Both the position numbers and the translations under genes were made by a program. The notes beneath the pieces are model-generated. The model was not told the origin of the DNA. It saw only the letters and a list, made by a program, of their open reading frames with translations, and did not search any database. DNA of 44,149 nt from Pseudoflavonifractor phocaeensis. GTDB lineage: Bacteria; Bacillota; Clostridia; Oscillospirales; Oscillospiraceae. The DNA lies in NCBI RefSeq assembly GCF_016901955.1, contig NZ_JACJLC010000025.1, positions 1-44,149 of the forward strand. The letters are read 5' to 3'. The stretch's first letter is position 1, and each line of letters begins with the position of its first letter. Below are positions 31,653-40,716 of the stretch, in pieces.

Positions 31653-32374
31653 CTGGCGGAGTGTTATCCACGCGCGGACTGTGGCTGGACCCCAGAACGA
31701 AGATATTACTGCTCCTGTTGTGCATCCTTTCAGCCATGATGGCTCCATCCTTATTCTACGAACTGGGCCTTGTGGTGCTGATCGGGCTACTCGGCATTTG
31801 CTTCGGAAAGTGGAAGTATGCCTGGAAGGGAGTACTGTTCTATGCGCTGATCGTTCTGCTCACCATCTGGATCATGGATACCATGACCGGAACTTGGCGC
31901 ACCATGTTTATCGCTTTTTTGGGGTTGTTCCATAAGGTCTACCCCTGCGGGATGCTGTCCGGCATTGTCATTTCCACTACAAAGGTCAGCGAATTCCTCT
32001 CGGCGATGAATCGCATCCATGCACCGCAAAAGCTGGTAATCCCCTTGGCGGTCATGCTGCGTTATATCCCTACCATTCAGGAGGATTGGCGGTTTATCAA
32101 GGACGCAATGCGGATGCGGGACGTCTCGCCCTCGCTTAAGGGGTTCCTGACACATCCCGGAATAACGGTGGAGTGTATCTATGTTCCGTTGATGATGGCG
32201 GCATCCAAAGCGGCGGATGAACTGTCCATCGCTTCCATCACCCGCGGCATTGAAAACCCAAAGCCTCGAACTTGTCTGGTGCAGATCCATATCGGATTGA
32301 TGGATATTGCGGCAGTCTTTTGCTTTGCATGCGCACTGGCTGTCGGGCTTTATGGAAAGGGGATGCTGGGATGA
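31649..32374 (+). CDS. ECF transporter transmembrane component T (cassette 2)
   Basis: A 241-residue EcfT protein beginning with the LDPRTKILLLLLC helix typical of the family. Coupling motifs are KDAMRMRDVSPSLKG (about residues 150-164) and SIASITRGIENP (about 192-203). ATG at 31649 overlaps the S-component stop by four bases, and its own stop overlaps the ATPase start by four. The order S-T-AA is identical to cassettes 1 and 3. Confidence 0.92.
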   Translation: MTGGVLSTRGLWLDPRTKILLLLLCILSAMMAPSLFYELGLVVLIGLLGICFGKWKYAWKGVLFYALIVLLTIWIMDTMTGTWRTMFIAFLGLFHKVYPCGMLSGIVISTTKVSEFLSAMNRIHAPQKLVIPLAVMLRYIPTIQEDWRFIKDAMRMRDVSPSLKGFLTHPGITVECIYVPLMMAASKAADELSIASITRGIENPKPRTCLVQIHIGLMDIAAVFCFACALAVGLYGKGMLG

Positions 32375-33891
32375 TCGAGTTAAAGCATGTATCATTTACT
32401 TATCAAGGACAAAAAGGAGACGGGCTGCATGACATCAACCTGACCATAGAGGACGGAGAATGTGTGCTGTTCTGTGGCCGGAGCGGCTGCGGGAAGACCA
32501 CCATCACGAGGCTTGTAAACGGTTTGATCCCGCAATTCTACGCAGGAGAACTGGCGGGCAGCGTACTGGTGGATGGTCAGGAAGTCCGTGATCTTCCCAT
32601 GCACCAGATTGCCGCAAAGGTTGGATCGGTGTTTCAAAACCCAAGGACACAGTTTTTTAATGTGGATACAGACAGCGAGATCGCTTTTGGTATTGAAAAT
32701 CAAGCACTTCCAGTTTGCCAGTTGAGAGAACGCGTGGATCGGACATCGGCAGAACTGCACATTGAAAACCTCCGTAATCGCAACATCTTCGAGTTATCCG
32801 GTGGAGAAAAGCAAAAGATAGCATTTGCCTCGGTCTATGCGATGAATCCTCAAATATATCTTTTGGATGAACCGTCCTCCAATTTGGATATGCGTTCCAT
32901 TCAAGAATTGGGAGAACATCTCAGGCTGATCAAATCGCAGGGGAAAACCATATTGATTGCAGAACATAGGTTGTACTATTTGATGGATCTGGTGGACCGA
33001 ATTGTGTATTTAGAACATGGGAAAATCACACAGGTCTTTACGCCGGAAGCATTTCGGCAGCTGTCGGAGGAAACCCGAGAACGAATGGGCCTTCGAGCGA
33101 TTGATTTGCATCGTGTTCTCCCGCCGCGGTATCATTCCCTTGCGCCTGTTTCAGATCCTATCTTGGAACTTAACAATGTAGCCCCTCACTATAAGAAGAG
33201 AACCATTTTGCACGACATCAGCCTTACAGCTGCAAAGGGAGAGGTAATTGGTGTCGTTGGCCACAATGGGGCCGGAAAAACGACCTTTTCCCGTGCTTTG
33301 TGCGGGCTTCATAAGGCCTGTGATGGTCAATTCTTTTGGAACGGTCTGTCCATGGATCACAAAGATCGCCTGCGGCATTCCTATATGGTCATGCAGGATG
33401 TGAATTACGAGTTTTTTGCGGATAGTGTGGAGTCAGAATGTACATTCGGTATTCGCAATCCGAAACAGACGCTCGTTGACGCAACACTGGAGGAGTTGGC
33501 CCTGGCCCCATTCAGAGACCGCCACCCCAATACCCTGTCCGGAGGTCAAAAGCAGCGGGTGGCGGTAGCGGTCAGCATGATTTGTGGGAAAGACCTGCTG
33601 GTGTTTGACGAACCGACCAGCGGGCTGGATTTTGACAGCATGACACAGGTTGCGGGTCTGATCCGGCGGCTTTCTGATATGGGAAAAGTCATCTTTATTG
33701 TCACACATGATTTTGAATTTGTCAGTCGTACCTGTTCCCGCATCCTCCACTTTGATGAAGGAGAAATGCCCGACGATGTGTCTGTTACCATGGACGCTCT
33801 CCCTACATTGAGAGAATTGTTCTCCATTTCAGAAAGCAGGCCGGGACGGACAGAACACAGGAAAAGCCGATTCTGTTCTGCCGATTGCTGA
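32371..33891 (+). CDS. ECF transporter fused double ATPase (cassette 2)
   Basis: A 506-residue protein with two tandem ATPase domains. First: GRSGCGKTT (about 36), LSGGEKQKIAF, YLLDEPSSNLD. Second: GHNGAGKTT (about 300), LSGGQKQRVAV, VFDEPTSGLD. All catalytic residues are present. It is about 40 residues longer than the cassette 1 protein because of a C-terminal tail (MDALPTLRELF...KSRF) that is charged and not conserved in the other two. Codon use is AT-richer than in the cassette 1 and 3 homologues. It ends at a hairpin shared with the convergent hydrolase gene. Confidence 0.93.
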   Translation: MIELKHVSFTYQGQKGDGLHDINLTIEDGECVLFCGRSGCGKTTITRLVNGLIPQFYAGELAGSVLVDGQEVRDLPMHQIAAKVGSVFQNPRTQFFNVDTDSEIAFGIENQALPVCQLRERVDRTSAELHIENLRNRNIFELSGGEKQKIAFASVYAMNPQIYLLDEPSSNLDMRSIQELGEHLRLIKSQGKTILIAEHRLYYLMDLVDRIVYLEHGKITQVFTPEAFRQLSEETRERMGLRAIDLHRVLPPRYHSLAPVSDPILELNNVAPHYKKRTILHDISLTAAKGEVIGVVGHNGAGKTTFSRALCGLHKACDGQFFWNGLSMDHKDRLRHSYMVMQDVNYEFFADSVESECTFGIRNPKQTLVDATLEELALAPFRDRHPNTLSGGQKQRVAVAVSMICGKDLLVFDEPTSGLDFDSMTQVAGLIRRLSDMGKVIFIVTHDFEFVSRTCSRILHFDEGEMPDDVSVTMDALPTLRELFSISESRPGRTEHRKSRFCSADC

Positions 33892-33902
33892 CGATTGAAA
33901 AA

Positions 33903-33931
33903 GCCGCATGGTGGAATGTTCCCCATGCGGC
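33903..33931 (-). terminator. Terminator of the AraC-hydrolase operon
   Basis: GCCGCATGG and CCATGCGGC form a 9-bp stem with an 11-base loop. On the minus strand it is followed by TTTTT. It lies between the convergent cassette 2 ATPase and hydrolase genes. Confidence 0.82.
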
Positions 33932-33944
33932 CTCTTGGGTTCTA

Positions 33945-34697
33945 TTAGTGAAGTTCCCTGGCGAGGTATTCCTCCAATACCTTGGAATACTGCTCTCCCA
34001 GAACGGCGGGATATTGGCAGTGAACATAGCCTTCCCGGATTGTAAAGGAAGCAGACGGATAGTGCTTTGAGACAACCCTGCGCGCGGTCTTGGCGCTGAT
34101 GTCTTCACTGCCATACTCAAAAAACAGGTGAGCTTCCAACTCCTTTGGATAGTTGGGAAAGGTGCAGTCCGAACAGGCGGCAGCGATGGCTTGCAAAGTT
34201 TCCGGACGAATTTGTTCAAAGGTGTGCCCCATGATAAGGCCGAGCGTCTCCCCATAGATTTTTGTCATCCGCTGTGCAGACAAACCGGGATGTTGCTGTG
34301 CTTTCCGATGTTTTGACAGAAACATACGGGTCGCCATCATCCGTAGAAAAGCAGCATTGGAATGGAGGGGGCATCCCTCTAAGACTGCGGTGTGAACTTT
34401 GAATGTGGGCATGGCAATCAACTGCATCGCCACCACGGCACCGATGGATGCACCAAACACTAACTTCAGATCAATCCATCCCTGCGTTGTCAGCCAGCCG
34501 GCCAGCGTTGCTGCCTCTTGTTGGGCGCTTTGAAAGATCCCAGTATCTGTTCCATGGCCTGTCAGATCCGGCGCGATCACACAATGACTGTTCCGCAGTT
34601 CGCCCAGCAGAGGCAGCATACTTTTCCCGTCCAGAAGCATGGGGTGCAGAACAACGATTTTGGGATTAGATGGATCTCCAAAATACTGTATTTTCAT
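33945..34697 (-). CDS. Alpha/beta-hydrolase, possible esterase
   Basis: A 250-residue cytoplasmic hydrolase with the alpha/beta fold pattern: VLHPM oxyanion region (about residues 16-20), APDLTGHGTDTG (about 42-53), nucleophile elbow GASIG with Ser84, an acid in YGSEDI, and a histidine in EGYVHCQYP near the C-terminus. ATG at 34697 overlaps the TGA of the AraC gene by four bases, so it is translationally coupled to that regulator. In an iron island it could cleave an ester bond of an imported siderophore to release iron, as Fes and IroE-type esterases do. This is inference, since the fold is very widespread. Confidence 0.85.
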   Translation of the reverse strand: MKIQYFGDPSNPKIVVLHPMLLDGKSMLPLLGELRNSHCVIAPDLTGHGTDTGIFQSAQQEAATLAGWLTTQGWIDLKLVFGASIGAVVAMQLIAMPTFKVHTAVLEGCPLHSNAAFLRMMATRMFLSKHRKAQQHPGLSAQRMTKIYGETLGLIMGHTFEQIRPETLQAIAAACSDCTFPNYPKELEAHLFFEYGSEDISAKTARRVVSKHYPSASFTIREGYVHCQYPAVLGEQYSKVLEEYLARELH

Positions 34698-35701
34698 AAA
34701 GAATCTTTCCTTTCCATATCGTTTACCTCCGTGAAGGAACTCCAGCATGCTCTGCGGTATTCCGCAGGGGAGCGTCCGGTGTTTCGCCGGAAGATCTCCG
34801 CGAAACGGCTGGGATTCTGATACCCAACAATGGCCGCCACCTGGCTCACCGGCAGGTCGGTTTCCCGCAGCAGCCGCCCAGCCTGCTCCGTGCGCTGCCC
34901 CTGAATGTACTGGGTAATCGTGCAGCCATACCGGACATGGAAGGCATCCTTCAGCTTGGAAATACTCATGCAGCCAATACGGCTGAGACGTTCCAGCGGC
35001 AGTTCATCCGCACAGTGGGCCGTGATGAAGGCTGCCACATCGGCCAGCCGTACCATATCCTCCGCACTGACAGAACGGCGGTTCTTGCGCTTCAGGTGCC
35101 GCTCTGCCACCAGCGCCACCGCCTCCGCCACCTTCCCATCATAAAACAAACGGGCGGGAAGCCCCTCCCCCCGGTAGTCGCGCACCTGTTTCAAGAGCTG
35201 CACCATTTCCGGGAAGTGTTCTGTCTGATCCAGCGTTTGAAAAGACTCCAGCAGGCTTTGATACTCCTGGGGAAACTGGCGGCGCAGATAATCCCGGTAG
35301 TAAGCCGGGGTGATCTCCACGCCAATGGAAACGATGGGGATCTGCCTGTGGATGAGCGCCCGGTATGGTTCCCGACCTCCGATAAAACTTTTGACACAGC
35401 CTGGAACAAGACGGCGGCAGGGGGAGAACTCCTCCCCGGAAATGGATTCATACCAGGTGACACTGAGACTCTCCGGCCAATGGAACTCCAGCAGCTGATC
35501 CTCATGGAAAAAGAAATCATGGATCTTGATGGTATAGAGATTCTGCTGCCCGTAGGTCCAGAAAAAACCGCCGCCCTGCTGGGAGGTGTGCCGCCAGCAC
35601 AGCCCCATGGAGCCGTAACGCCGGTTCTCCGGATCTGGAAGAAACCCGTGTTCCTCCATCGCCTGGCCATATTGTTGCTCTAAGTCTTTATTTGCCGCCA
35701 T
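34694..35701 (-). CDS. AraC-family regulator divergent from ABC pair 4
   Basis: A 335-residue paralogue of the 29886 regulator, sharing the SISGEE-SP-RRL, VEITPAYY-DYL and FPEM-LL elements of the ligand domain. The DNA-binding domain has ERLSRIGCMSISKLKDAF and VSQVAAIVGYQNPSRFAEIF. ATG at 35701 with GAGGTGG upstream. It is first in an operon with the alpha/beta-hydrolase and divergent from ABC pair 4 across box K. The shared ligand domain suggests that ECF cassette 2 and ABC pair 4 respond to similar compounds (inference). Confidence 0.92.
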   Translation of the reverse strand: MAANKDLEQQYGQAMEEHGFLPDPENRRYGSMGLCWRHTSQQGGGFFWTYGQQNLYTIKIHDFFFHEDQLLEFHWPESLSVTWYESISGEEFSPCRRLVPGCVKSFIGGREPYRALIHRQIPIVSIGVEITPAYYRDYLRRQFPQEYQSLLESFQTLDQTEHFPEMVQLLKQVRDYRGEGLPARLFYDGKVAEAVALVAERHLKRKNRRSVSAEDMVRLADVAAFITAHCADELPLERLSRIGCMSISKLKDAFHVRYGCTITQYIQGQRTEQAGRLLRETDLPVSQVAAIVGYQNPSRFAEIFRRNTGRSPAEYRRACWSSFTEVNDMERKDSL

Positions 35702-35780
35702 AATCTGTCACCACCTCGATCAGCCACATCTCCACCCCAATCAGCCGGAACCGCGCCCAAAGCCTTGCGATACCGCTGTT

Positions 35781-35817
35781 TTGCCGGTAGGATGGATGTT
35801 GGTTAGTATCTGCTAAC
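35781..35817 (+). promoter_or_regulatory. Promoter of ABC pair 4 with GTTAGC box K
   Basis: TTGCCG (35781-35786), 17 bases, TAGTAT (35804-35809). The box GTTAGTATCTGCTAAC occupies 35802-35817 and covers the -10. Both elements are moderate matches. The box has one substitution in the left half-site. Confidence 0.68.
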
Positions 35818-35870
35818 TAAAATATCACTTCCCGGCGCTCTCGTCAAGCCGGGGGAAGGAGGAACAGACG

Positions 35871-37634
35871 ATGAAAGAAAAACGGCCATCACCGGTGATG
35901 CGGCTGCTGCAGTGGGCCGGGCCGGAACGGAAATGGCTGATCCTGTCCGTTTTGTGTGCCTTTGGCAGCGGTATTCTGGTCATCACATCGTATATTGGCA
36001 TTTACCGGCTGATGGATGCGGTGCTCTCCGGCGCCTGTACCAAAGCAGTTATCGCCGACTGCGCTTTGCTGGTCACGGCGGGCACCGTGGGAAGGCTGGT
36101 GCTGCTGGGTACTTCGGGTGTGCTGTCTCACAAGGGAGCCTATGGGGCGCTGTTTCGAGTGCGGTGCATGGTAACGGAGCATCTTGCCAAAGTGTCTCTT
36201 GGAGCCTTGGACGAGCGGAGCACAGGCGCGGTCAAGACCGTTCTCAATGAGGACATCGAGAAGTTGGAACTGTTTCTGGCCCACAACCTGCCGGAATTTG
36301 TGGCCTATCTCACAGGACCGGTTGTGATTTTCCTGTATCTGCTCTCCGTCAATGCCCCTCTGGCCCTGGTCTCCCTGCTCCCGCTGCCCCTGGCCGGCAT
36401 TGTGATGGCGGTCATCTTCCGAAGAATGAAGGGGGTCTTGTCCGATGTCAACCGCTCCCTGGTAGGCTTTAATTCCGTGATGATTGAGTACATCTCCGGT
36501 ATGCGGCTGATCAAAGCGTATAACATGGGCAGCCGCTCCTTCCAGAAATTTTCCCATGCCATTGAGGAGGAGAACCGGATCTGGAACCTGGTCACACACA
36601 AGACGGCTCCGCCCTATGCCGCCTTTCTGCTGCTGGTGGAGTGCGGGATGGTGCTGATGGTTCCAGTAGGCGGCCTGCTTTTCCTCCGGGGAAGCGTTAC
36701 CGGCAGCGTATTTCTGCTCTTTGCCTATGTGGGCGGGATGTATCTCACCGAGATCCTGCCCCTGCAAAAACTGGCCACCACCTTTGCTCAGGCGCTTTCC
36801 GGCGTGAAAAAGGTGGAGGAGATCCTGGATCTGCCCACCTTTTCCAGTGGCGCGGCCTTTCCGGAGACCTGCGGCATTACCCTGGATCATGTCTCCTTTT
36901 CCTACGATGGAAAGACCGGTGTGCTCAGGGATTGCTCCCTCACTGTGGCGCCGGGGGAAAAGGTGGCGCTGGTGGGGGTGTCCGGTGCAGGCAAAAGCAC
37001 CGTGATCCAGCTGATGGCCCGCTCTTACGATGTGACCCAGGGAACGGTCCGCATCGGCGGCAGAGATGTGCGGGAGCTGGACTACGAGGACCTGTTGGAC
37101 CATATCTCTCTGGTGTTCCAGAAGACCTTTCTGACCCGGGGAAGCGTGCTGGAAAACATTCGCATGAACTCGGGAGCAACACTGGAGCAGGTGCGCGAGG
37201 CTGCCAGACTGGCGCAGATCGATGATTTCATCCAATCGCTGCCCCAGGGCTATGAAACCAAGGTGGGTACTTTCGGCTCCCGTTTCTCCGGTGGGGAGCG
37301 GCAGCAGATTGCCATCGCCCGAGCTATTTTGAAAAACGCCCCCATTCTGATCCTGGATGAAGCCACCTCAGCGGCTGATCCGGAAAACCAGGTGGAGATC
37401 GACCGGGCCATTGAAAACCTGTGCCGGGGCAAGACAGTTGTGATCGTAGCCCACCGGCTGGGCGCCATCAAGCTGTGCGACAAGGTGGCAGTAGTGGAGA
37501 ACAACACCATTACCTGCTGTGGTACCCATGAAGAGGTGCTGGAGAAAAATGAATACTACCGCAGGGCTTGGGCGGATTACCGGGCTGCCCGTGCCATTGC
37601 CTATTCCGTGGAAGGGGGTGTGCAGCATGCGTGA
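35871..37634 (+). CDS. ABC transporter, fused membrane-ATPase half (pair 4, first subunit)
   Basis: A 587-residue half-transporter: six helices (about 20-320), then Walker A GVSGAGKST (about 369), signature FSGGERQQIA (about 472), LILDEATSAADPENQ (about 494) and H-switch VAHR. It deviates from the other three first subunits in the signature (FSGG...QQ for LSGG...QR) and around Walker B, so pair 4 is the most divergent. ATG at 35871 with GGAGGA at 7 bases. Its 3' end overlaps the second subunit gene by 8 bases. Iron-chelate import is inferred from box K and the neighbours. Confidence 0.92.
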   Translation: MKEKRPSPVMRLLQWAGPERKWLILSVLCAFGSGILVITSYIGIYRLMDAVLSGACTKAVIADCALLVTAGTVGRLVLLGTSGVLSHKGAYGALFRVRCMVTEHLAKVSLGALDERSTGAVKTVLNEDIEKLELFLAHNLPEFVAYLTGPVVIFLYLLSVNAPLALVSLLPLPLAGIVMAVIFRRMKGVLSDVNRSLVGFNSVMIEYISGMRLIKAYNMGSRSFQKFSHAIEEENRIWNLVTHKTAPPYAAFLLLVECGMVLMVPVGGLLFLRGSVTGSVFLLFAYVGGMYLTEILPLQKLATTFAQALSGVKKVEEILDLPTFSSGAAFPETCGITLDHVSFSYDGKTGVLRDCSLTVAPGEKVALVGVSGAGKSTVIQLMARSYDVTQGTVRIGGRDVRELDYEDLLDHISLVFQKTFLTRGSVLENIRMNSGATLEQVREAARLAQIDDFIQSLPQGYETKVGTFGSRFSGGERQQIAIARAILKNAPILILDEATSAADPENQVEIDRAIENLCRGKTVVIVAHRLGAIKLCDKVAVVENNTITCCGTHEEVLEKNEYYRRAWADYRAARAIAYSVEGGVQHA

Positions 37635-39336
37635 GGCAAATGTGTTCCGTAAAAATCGGGCCTTCTATTCCGGTGTGATCCTCACGGTAGTGGAAGGGCT
37701 GCTGTCCGGGTGCAGCTACTTGTCCATTTATATGGTTCTGTCCGGGCTGTCTGAGGGCAGCCTGAGCGCACAGCGGCTCGGGCTGCTGACTGCGTTTCTT
37801 GCGGGCATCTTCCTGATTCGACTGGTCATTTACGCCGCCGGTTACACGCAGGTTCAGCTGGGCGGAGCTGCTGTTTCCAAAGGACTGCGGCTTCGGCTGG
37901 GTGACAAACTCAAACAGATCCCTCTTTCCCGCTTCACCCAGGGACAGGTGGGAGAGTATGTGAATACCATGACCAGCGATGTGGGCAGCTACGAGAAGAT
38001 CCTGACCCACTCCAGCGGCAACATCACCAAAAACGCGGTGCTGGCCGCCATGCTGGTAGGCTTTGTATGCAAGGTGTATCTGCCGGCGGGGCTGATTCTT
38101 TTCTTGGTGGTAGCGGGGCTGATCCCAAATCTGTGGCTTTCCTTCCGCGTTGTTGCCAAATACGGCGTGGCCAAGCATGAGGTCAGTGCCGAGACGGTCA
38201 GCAGCATCGTGGAGTACATCGACGGTATCCAGACCTTCCGTGCCTATCATATGGGTGGCGTCCAGAATCAGGCTACTACTGAGGCGATGCGGAGGTTCAG
38301 CCGGGTGTGTTATCTGTACGAGGCAAAGGGCATCCCTATTGGCTTCGGGTATAACATTCTCAGCTGGTGCAGTGTGCCGGCCATCATGGCGCTGGCAGCC
38401 GGCCCCTGGGCAGCCGGTACGCTGAGCAATGTGGATTATCTCATGGTCTCCATGCTGCCCATTCTGCTGACCAAGCTTACCACTGCCATTTCCATCGATC
38501 TCTTTGAATGGAAGCACCTGATGGTCTCCAAGAACAATATCCTCCAGGTGATGGCGGAACCGGAGGAGAGAGGTTCCATGGCGCCCTTCCATCCTGCTGA
38601 GCAGAACATCACCTTCCGCTCGGTCTCCTTCTCCTATGTGCCGGGAGAGCCGGTGCTGAAGGAACTGTCCTTTACGGCGCCGGCAGGAAAGCTCACCGCC
38701 ATTGTAGGAGACTCCGGTTCCGGAAAATCCACCATTCTCAATCTGATCGCCAAATACTACGAACCGCAGAGCGGCGACATCTCCATTGGAGGGCAGTCCA
38801 TTGAGACCGTGGCGGCAGAACGGGTGCTGGAGCAGATCTCCATGGTGGATCAGCAGGTGTTCCTCTTTGATGATACAGTTCGGGAGAATATCCGCCATGC
38901 CCGCCCCTCGGCCACAGACCATGAGGTGGAGGCCGCCTGCCGTGCGGCTGGATGTGACAGCTTCATACAGAAGCTGGAGCATGGCTATGACACCCCTATT
39001 GGGGAAAACGGAAACTTTCTCTCCGGCGGGGAGCGTCAGCGTCTGTCCATCGCCCGGGCTATTTTGAAAAACAGCCCCATCCTGCTGTTGGATGAAGCCA
39101 CTGCCTCTCTGGACATTGAAAACGAGCTGGCGGTCAAGCGGGCGATCCTGGGGCTTTTGTCAGAGCGGAAGACAGTAATCATGATTGCACATACCCTGTC
39201 TATCGTCCGAAATGCGGATCAGATCCTGGTGGTAGCAGACGGGAACATTGCGGAGTCCGGCACCCATGAGGAGCTGCTGGCCAGAGGCGGAAAATATGCC
39301 GCTATGTGGGCAGCTGAGCAAAGACTGTCCAATTAA
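37627..39336 (+). CDS. ABC transporter, fused membrane-ATPase half (pair 4, second subunit)
   Basis: A 569-residue half-transporter: six helices, then Walker A GDSGSGKST (about 361), signature LSGGERQRLS (about 465), LLLDEATASLDIENE (about 485). The H-switch reads IAHT rather than IAHR, but the key His is kept. The membrane domain has IPLSRFTQGQVGEYVNTM, the counterpart of the second-subunit motif. ATG at 37627 has GAAGGGGGT upstream and overlaps the first subunit's stop by 8 bases. It ends before a terminator at 39462. Confidence 0.92.
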   Translation: MREANVFRKNRAFYSGVILTVVEGLLSGCSYLSIYMVLSGLSEGSLSAQRLGLLTAFLAGIFLIRLVIYAAGYTQVQLGGAAVSKGLRLRLGDKLKQIPLSRFTQGQVGEYVNTMTSDVGSYEKILTHSSGNITKNAVLAAMLVGFVCKVYLPAGLILFLVVAGLIPNLWLSFRVVAKYGVAKHEVSAETVSSIVEYIDGIQTFRAYHMGGVQNQATTEAMRRFSRVCYLYEAKGIPIGFGYNILSWCSVPAIMALAAGPWAAGTLSNVDYLMVSMLPILLTKLTTAISIDLFEWKHLMVSKNNILQVMAEPEERGSMAPFHPAEQNITFRSVSFSYVPGEPVLKELSFTAPAGKLTAIVGDSGSGKSTILNLIAKYYEPQSGDISIGGQSIETVAAERVLEQISMVDQQVFLFDDTVRENIRHARPSATDHEVEAACRAAGCDSFIQKLEHGYDTPIGENGNFLSGGERQRLSIARAILKNSPILLLDEATASLDIENELAVKRAILGLLSERKTVIMIAHTLSIVRNADQILVVADGNIAESGTHEELLARGGKYAAMWAAEQRLSN

Positions 39337-39461
39337 GCGGAGATGCTTCCCCGGCACTGACAACGATTCCTTCTCTTCCTATCCCAATAAAGAAATCAAA
39401 CGGACTGCAAATTGCTGCCCAGTTGATTCCCTTGCCAGAATGTTCATGGCTGCAGACAGAG

Positions 39462-39503
39462 AAGCGGCCGCTGACAGAATATCCTTGTCAATGGCCGCTT
39501 TTT
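39462..39503 (+). terminator. Terminator of ABC pair 4 operon
   Basis: AAGCGGCC pairs with GGCCGCTT, with an inner TGACA/TGTCA extension, followed by TTTTT. It lies 125 bases after the stop. The 39337-39461 stretch shows no gene. Confidence 0.82.
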
Positions 39504-39511
39504 GTCATAAT

Positions 39512-39736
39512 TCAGAATTCCGGAATCACGCCATTATAGCGATCCGCCTTTTCCAGAAGCGGCCCTCTGGCGCCCATTGTGAAGGCAATGTCGCTGCTGC
39601 GGATGGATAAGAGCCGTAGTCCCGAGAAACGCGAAGAAAGTCCATCAGCGGATTCGTCAGATGAACCTGCCCGTCTGTTTTCACAGAGAGCCAGCAGTGG
39701 TAGCGTCCTTTGCAAAAAGAGCCACGCCTTGTACAT
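39512..39736 (-). pseudogene. Short open frame after an AraC gene, probable gene fragment
   Basis: A 74-codon frame starting at an ATG five bases after the AraC stop and ending with TGA at 39512. The first half is low in character. The second half (GLRLLSIRSSDIAFTMGARG...EKADRYNGVIPEF) looks like a real, constrained protein C-terminus, but I cannot name the family. No ribosome site precedes the ATG. It is most likely the 3' end of a lost gene, joined by chance to an upstream open stretch. A small genuine protein cannot be excluded. Confidence 0.35.
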
Positions 39737-39741
39737 GGACT

Positions 39742-40716
39742 CTAATTGTCATCAGCAATCGAAAGGTGTGCCCTGCGGCGATACTCCAGCGGCGGGCAAC
39801 CGAAGTGCCGGACAAAAACTGCGGCAAATTTGCTCTGATTTTCGTAGCCTACCTGTGCTGCGATCTCCGCCACTCGTAATTCGCTGCTCTGCAGCAATTC
39901 TGCTGCCCGGCGCATCCTCACCTCTCGTAAAAATGTGGAGAGGTTTTCTCCAAACACACCGCGGAAGTAATTCTTAAGACTGGTTTCGGCAACCTGGAAC
40001 CGCTCCGCCAGTTCCCGCGCTGTATGGTTCTGGCTCAGGTCTGCGCACAGAATGTTCCGTGTCTCCCTGGCGATGGCCACTTGGGAGCTGGTAAAATAGC
40101 GGACTGCGGGACTGGTTTCAAGAGGCTGGCGTTCTACCTTCCAAAGCAGCAGGGCGGAGAGAAGTTTCAGCAGTCCCACTTCCTCCGAATCTCGAAGCTG
40201 CCACAGGTCATCCAGCAATGTCTGCACACAGGCAGGCGTGGGTCCCAAATACAGTCGGCGGGAGGTATGCAGGTGCTCCATGATCCCCTCCGGGCTTACT
40301 TCCCCCTCCTGAAACAGTGGATAGGGACGATGGGCCAACAAATCCAGATCCAAAAACAACTCGATACCCTCATAGAGACCGCTGGGGTAGCGATACTCCT
40401 CCTGAGCCTGCTGGGTTCCTACGGCCATGTGTCCTTGAGAGAGAAAGGCAAACTGTCCATCCTCCAGCACCACCTCACAGCGCCCCTTCTGGCAGAAGTT
40501 CAGCAGCAGGATGTTGGCTGCCTCGTTCTGCGCCAGAGGCCAGACCTGGGTATAGATCCGGTTGAAGGAAAGAATTGCGCCCTCCCACAAAGAAAACAGT
40601 CGCAGGCTTCCGTTCTCTGAACCACAGCGGGTCATCACCGTAGCCTTGCCATTGGATCGAACCTTCACATCGCCTGGGAAACGGCTGGCATCAAAAAGTT
40701 GCGACATATTGGACAT
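39742..40716 (-). CDS. AraC-family regulator divergent from ECF cassette 3
   Basis: A 324-residue regulator. The N-terminal region (LLLNFCQKGRCEVVLEDGQFAFLSQG) resembles that of the 25226 product, which accompanies ECF cassette 1. The C-terminal AraC domain has HTARELAERFQVAETSLKNY and VAEIAAQVGYENQSKFAAVF, then CPPLEYRRR. ATG at 40716 follows GGAGG at 8 bases; the frame is open upstream without a better start. It is transcribed away from box L and ECF cassette 3, which it probably activates when its ligand has been imported (inference). Confidence 0.92.
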   Translation of the reverse strand: MSNMSQLFDASRFPGDVKVRSNGKATVMTRCGSENGSLRLFSLWEGAILSFNRIYTQVWPLAQNEAANILLLNFCQKGRCEVVLEDGQFAFLSQGHMAVGTQQAQEEYRYPSGLYEGIELFLDLDLLAHRPYPLFQEGEVSPEGIMEHLHTSRRLYLGPTPACVQTLLDDLWQLRDSEEVGLLKLLSALLLWKVERQPLETSPAVRYFTSSQVAIARETRNILCADLSQNHTARELAERFQVAETSLKNYFRGVFGENLSTFLREVRMRRAAELLQSSELRVAEIAAQVGYENQSKFAAVFVRHFGCPPLEYRRRAHLSIADDN

